64,000 nucleotides of DNA from CAKRPJ01 sp934376955 (GTDB taxonomy: Bacteria; Bacillota; Clostridia; Lachnospirales; Lachnospiraceae). The notes beneath the pieces were generated by a model. That model was not told the origin of the DNA. It saw only the letters and a program-made list of their open reading frames with translations, and ran no database searches. The stretch lies in the NCBI GenBank assembly GCA_934376955.1, contig CAKRPJ010000002.1:61456-125455 (forward strand). Direction: 5' to 3'. The position numbers were made by a program, and so were the translations under genes. This document shows positions 61,178 to 64,000 of this stretch, piece after piece. Position 1 is the first letter of the stretch, and each line of letters opens with the position of its first letter.

Positions 61178-63191
61178 AGCACTATTTATTGCAGAAAAGC
61201 CCAGCGTTGCCCAGGAGTTTGCCAAGGCCCTTAAAGTTAGGGGAAAAAAGGGAGACGGATTCATCGAGTCGGATAATGCAGTCGTTACCTGGTGTGTAGG
61301 ACATCTGGTGACGATGAGTTATCCGGAGGCTTATGATCCTGCCTTAAAGCGCTGGAGTCTCGACACGCTGCCGTTTTTACCGAAAAGCTTTAAATATGAG
61401 GTCATCGGGGACGTGAAAAAACAGTTTCGTATTGTAAAGGAGCTGTTAAACCGTCCGGACGTGGAAACCATTTATGTCTGCACGGACTCCGGACGTGAGG
61501 GAGAATACATCTATCGTCTTGTTGAGCAGATGGCCGGTGTAAAGGGTAAGAAGCGCCGCAGAGTGTGGATCGATTCCCAGACAGAGGAGGAGATCCTGCG
61601 AGGGATACGGGAGGCGAAGGATCTTTCAGAATATGATGATCTGGCAGCTTCCGCATACCTTAGAGCAAAAGAAGACTATTTGATGGGAATCAATTTCTCC
61701 CGGGTACTGACCTTAAAATACGGGCCGGCGGTAGCCTCCTATCTCAGAGAAAAACGTGCCGTCCTCTCGGTGGGACGTGTAATGACCTGTGTTCTGGGAA
61801 TGGTGGTACGCAGAGAACGTGAGATACGATGCTTTGTTAAAACTCCCTTTTACAGGATCATCGGTTATTTTGATGCAGAGGGGACTGAAAAGGCGGTTAT
61901 CGAGGCAGAATGGAAGGCGGTAGAGGGCTCGCGTTATTGGAGATCTCCGCTTCTCTATAAAGAAAATGGCTTTAAAGAAGAAAGCGGAGCAAAAGAATGT
62001 ATACGCTATTTGTCAGAGGAGCCGATGGAGGGCGTTCTTACCGGCTTGGAAAAAAAGAAGGAAACGAAAAATCCACCGCTTCTATATAATCTTGCGGAGC
62101 TCCAGAACGACTGCTCTAAAATGTTTAAAATCAGTCCGGACGAGACCTTAAAGATCGTGCAGGAGTTATATGAAAAAAAACTGGTAACCTATCCCAGAAC
62201 GGATGCCCGTGTACTTTCCACCGCAGTTGCAAAGGAGATATCTCGCAATATCTCGGGACTTCGTTCCTTTCCGCTGCTTTCCGGATTTGCATCCGAGGTA
62301 ATGGAAAACGGGCGGTATCAGTCCATCGCGAAAACAAAATATGTCAATGATAAGCAGATTACAGACCACTATGCGATCATTCCCACCGGTCAGGGCTTAT
62401 CCGCATTGAAAAATACAGGTTCCCTGTCCCTTAAGGTATATGAGGTGATCGCAAGAAGATTTTTAAGTATTTTTTATCCTCCGGCAGTCTATCAGAAAAT
62501 CTCCCTGAATATTGAAAAACAGGTGGAGCATTTTTTTGCAAACTACCGTATCCTCGCAGAGCCCGGCTATTTAAAGGTTGCTGTTGCTCCTGCAAAGAAG
62601 CAGGAGGAGGATAAGGACAAAGAGAAGGATAAGGAGATCGATCCGGGATCCGATGAAAAAGCCGGATCACTTTTAAGATTGCTCTCCGGTCTTAAAAAAG
62701 GGCAGAAGCTGGAGCTTTTGAGAATGGAAATAAAAGAAGGAGAGACATCGCCGCCTAAGCGGTACACCTCCGGTTCAATGATCCTTGCAATGGAAAATGC
62801 CGGTCAGCTGATCGAAGATGAAAACCTGAGGGCCCAGATCAAGGGAAGCGGTATCGGCACGAGTGCGACACGGGCGGAGATACTGAAAAAGCTGTGTAAT
62901 ATTAAATACCTGTCTCTGGCAAAAAAAACTCAGGTCATAACGCCGACTCTATTGGGAGAGATGGTGTTTGATGTGTGCAGCGCTTCGATGAAGCAGCTTT
63001 TAAATCCGGAGCTTACGGCAAGCTGGGAGAAGGGACTGACCCTTGTTGCAGAAGGATCGATAACCTCCGACGAATATATGCAGAAGCTGGAGAGCTTTGT
63101 CACCCTGCGGATCGATGGCGTGAAGCAGATAAATAATCAGTATCTTTTAAGGCCATATTTTGATGAGGCAGCAAAATTTTATAAAAAATGA
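61170..63191 (+). CDS. topB: DNA topoisomerase III-like, without zinc ribbons
   Basis: This is a second type IA topoisomerase of 673 residues. It begins ALFIAEKPSVAQEFAKAL, has CTDSGREGEYIYRL and the active tyrosine in TYPRTDARVLS, and GIGTSATRAEIL near the end. No cysteine-rich C-terminal zinc domain is present. A charged Lys/Glu/Asp linker (KKQEEDKDKEKDKEIDPG) interrupts the core at about 470-490. AAAGGA lies before the start. Similar copies often travel on mobile elements, but no mobility genes are seen here. Confidence 0.88.
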   Translation: MGKALFIAEKPSVAQEFAKALKVRGKKGDGFIESDNAVVTWCVGHLVTMSYPEAYDPALKRWSLDTLPFLPKSFKYEVIGDVKKQFRIVKELLNRPDVETIYVCTDSGREGEYIYRLVEQMAGVKGKKRRRVWIDSQTEEEILRGIREAKDLSEYDDLAASAYLRAKEDYLMGINFSRVLTLKYGPAVASYLREKRAVLSVGRVMTCVLGMVVRREREIRCFVKTPFYRIIGYFDAEGTEKAVIEAEWKAVEGSRYWRSPLLYKENGFKEESGAKECIRYLSEEPMEGVLTGLEKKKETKNPPLLYNLAELQNDCSKMFKISPDETLKIVQELYEKKLVTYPRTDARVLSTAVAKEISRNISGLRSFPLLSGFASEVMENGRYQSIAKTKYVNDKQITDHYAIIPTGQGLSALKNTGSLSLKVYEVIARRFLSIFYPPAVYQKISLNIEKQVEHFFANYRILAEPGYLKVAVAPAKKQEEDKDKEKDKEIDPGSDEKAGSLLRLLSGLKKGQKLELLRMEIKEGETSPPKRYTSGSMILAMENAGQLIEDENLRAQIKGSGIGTSATRAEILKKLCNIKYLSLAKKTQVITPTLLGEMVFDVCSASMKQLLNPELTASWEKGLTLVAEGSITSDEYMQKLESFVTLRIDGVKQINNQYLLRPYFDEAAKFYKK

Positions 63192-63212
63192 TAAGGAGAG
63201 GAAGGAGAGATT

Positions 63213-63890
63213 ATGAAAAAAGAAGATATCAGGATAAGCCGACTGTTTGATCTGACCCATACACAGGCAGCCGCTTATCTGGAGCAGTATACATACCCGT
63301 GGGAGGCACTGGACCATATTAAGGACTTTATAAAAGAGCTTGGCGCTTCCCTTCCCGAGGAGGAGTATATAAAGAGATCGGAAACTGTCTGGATCCACAA
63401 GCAGGCGAAGGTCTATGATAGTGCATTCCTCGGCGAGAATATTATTATCGGAAAGGATGCCGAGATCCGCCATTGTGCATTTATCAGAGGGAATGCCCTG
63501 ATCGGAGAGGGAGCTGTTGTCGGAAACTCAACGGAGCTTAAAAACGTGATCCTGTTTGATAAGGTTCATGTTCCTCATTACAACTATGTCGGAGATTCGA
63601 TCCTCGGATATAAAGCTCACATGGGAGCAGGCTCTATCACGTCTAATGTCAAATCCGATAAGCTGCTCGTAAAGGTGCATGCGGAAGACGGAGATATTGA
63701 GACAGGAATAAAGAAATTCGGAGCCATGCTCGGAGATCATGTGGAGGTGGGCTGCGGCTCTGTATTAAATCCGGGAACTGTTGTCGGAAGAAATTGCAAC
63801 ATATACCCTCTGTCCAGCGTCAGAGGCTGTATCGATGAAAACTCTATTTACAAAAAGCAGGGAGAGATCGCGAAAAAGACAGAACGCTGA
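63213..63890 (+). CDS. Left-handed beta-helix acyltransferase/nucleotidyltransferase-like protein
   Basis: The 225-residue protein has an N-terminal helical part (about 1-65) followed by hexapeptide repeats of a left-handed beta-helix (IIIGKDAEIRHCAFIRGNALIGEGAVVGNSTELKN; MGAGSITSNVKSD; VEVGCGSVLNPGTVVGRNC). It resembles the C-terminal half of GlmU-like UDP-N-acetylglucosamine pyrophosphorylases but lacks the nucleotidyltransferase domain. The reaction is unknown; sugar nucleotide acylation is a guess. GGAAGGAG lies before the ATG. Confidence 0.78.
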   Translation: MKKEDIRISRLFDLTHTQAAAYLEQYTYPWEALDHIKDFIKELGASLPEEEYIKRSETVWIHKQAKVYDSAFLGENIIIGKDAEIRHCAFIRGNALIGEGAVVGNSTELKNVILFDKVHVPHYNYVGDSILGYKAHMGAGSITSNVKSDKLLVKVHAEDGDIETGIKKFGAMLGDHVEVGCGSVLNPGTVVGRNCNIYPLSSVRGCIDENSIYKKQGEIAKKTER

Positions 63891-63925
63891 TCTAAACCAT
63901 CTGCTAAGTCTCACGGACATTCGAT

Positions 63926-63972
63926 GTCAAGCGGATATTCGCAATCCGCTTCGCTACTTGCTCATAACCGAA
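63926..63972 (-). repeat. Dispersed palindromic repeat, copy 4
   Basis: On the minus strand bases 63926-63960 are identical over 35 bases to 29428-29462. The head upstream of that differs (TTCGGTTATGAG). It lies after the beta-helix gene in inverse orientation relative to copies 1-3. Confidence 0.85.
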
Positions 63973-63973
63973 T

Positions 63974-63988
63974 AACTGCTCCGCAGTT
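63974..63988. other. Small hairpin next to repeat copy 4
   Basis: AACTGC (63974-63979) pairs with GCAGTT (63983-63988) around TCC. There is no T-run. The window ends with AGAAGGAG, a probable ribosome binding site for a gene beyond it. Confidence 0.4.
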
Positions 63989-64000
63989 TATCAGAAGGAG

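Noticed and set aside
61170..63191. Integrated conjugative element suggested by a second topB
   Set aside because: No relaxase, coupling protein, type IV secretion gene, integrase or attachment repeat is present in the neighbourhood.

Overview
The window looks like a chromosome segment of an anaerobic, spore-forming Clostridia bacterium, most likely Lachnospiraceae. The grounds are a MurE with the DNPR motif typical of meso-diaminopimelate ligases, a PASTA-type Ser/Thr kinase with its PP2C phosphatase, a YtfJ/GerW sporulation protein, strong AGGAGG-type ribosome binding sites, heavy translational coupling by ATGA overlaps, the oxygen-independent (early cobalt) corrinoid route, and gene orders known from Firmicutes (fmt-metallopeptidase-rsmB-rlmN-prpC-prkC-rsgA-rpe-thiN; yicC-gmk-rpoZ; yloU-yloV-recG). 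The family assignment is inference. I see no phage, insertion sequence, CRISPR array, rRNA or tRNA gene. No gap between genes exceeds 300 bases.

Layout. Bases 1-14049: a co-directional run for cell wall precursors (murE end, murF), replication restart (priA), translation and RNA modification (def, fmt, rsmB, rlmN), the PrpC/PrkC signalling pair, ribosome assembly GTPase rsgA, rpe and thiamine pyrophosphokinase. Bases 14082-17038: a promoter, an ECF transporter S component coupled to a pyridoxal/pyridoxamine kinase (probable vitamin B6 salvage), then serS with a clear terminator. Bases 17076-33855: a tightly packed cluster for uroporphyrinogen III and cobalamin: phospholipase C-like protein, hemC, cobA-hemD fusion, cbiD, a C_GCAxxG_C_C protein, cbiF, cbiH, a cbiJ-cbiE-cbiT triple fusion, cbiA, cobT, cobS, cobC, a small membrane protein, cbiB, cbiP, cbiC and a SagB-type oxidoreductase. 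Steps with no gene here are 5-aminolevulinate and porphobilinogen synthesis, precorrin-2 oxidation and cobalt insertion, CbiL, CbiG, corrinoid adenosylation and CobU.

Bases 33900-42477: rqcH on the minus strand diverges from yicC-gmk-rpoZ. Then follow rimO, pgsA, a short CinA, two poorly known proteins, the GerW protein and two tiny coupled ORFs. Bases 42503-45241: a candidate structured RNA, a zinc-ribbon L28 gene (minus strand), yloU and a FakA/YloV-type protein. Bases 45254-52395: recG, an M42 peptidase behind a promoter with an inverted repeat, topB, a GNAT acetyltransferase and a DUF4340 lipoprotein. Bases 52406-64000: paired chromate-transporter halves (minus strand), a ParE/ParC-type topoisomerase, asd, galM, an EamA exporter, a second topB and a left-handed beta-helix protein.

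The most unusual non-genic signal is a dispersed palindromic repeat of about 40 bases. Four good copies (29422, 45254, 61106 and the complement of 63926-63960) and one divergent relative (about 33954-34006) occur in the window. One copy lies inside the 3' end of the EamA gene and appears to encode part of its C-terminal tail. Other points for follow-up are the structured RNA candidate at 42503-42597 and the three non-canonical genes inside the cobalamin cluster.
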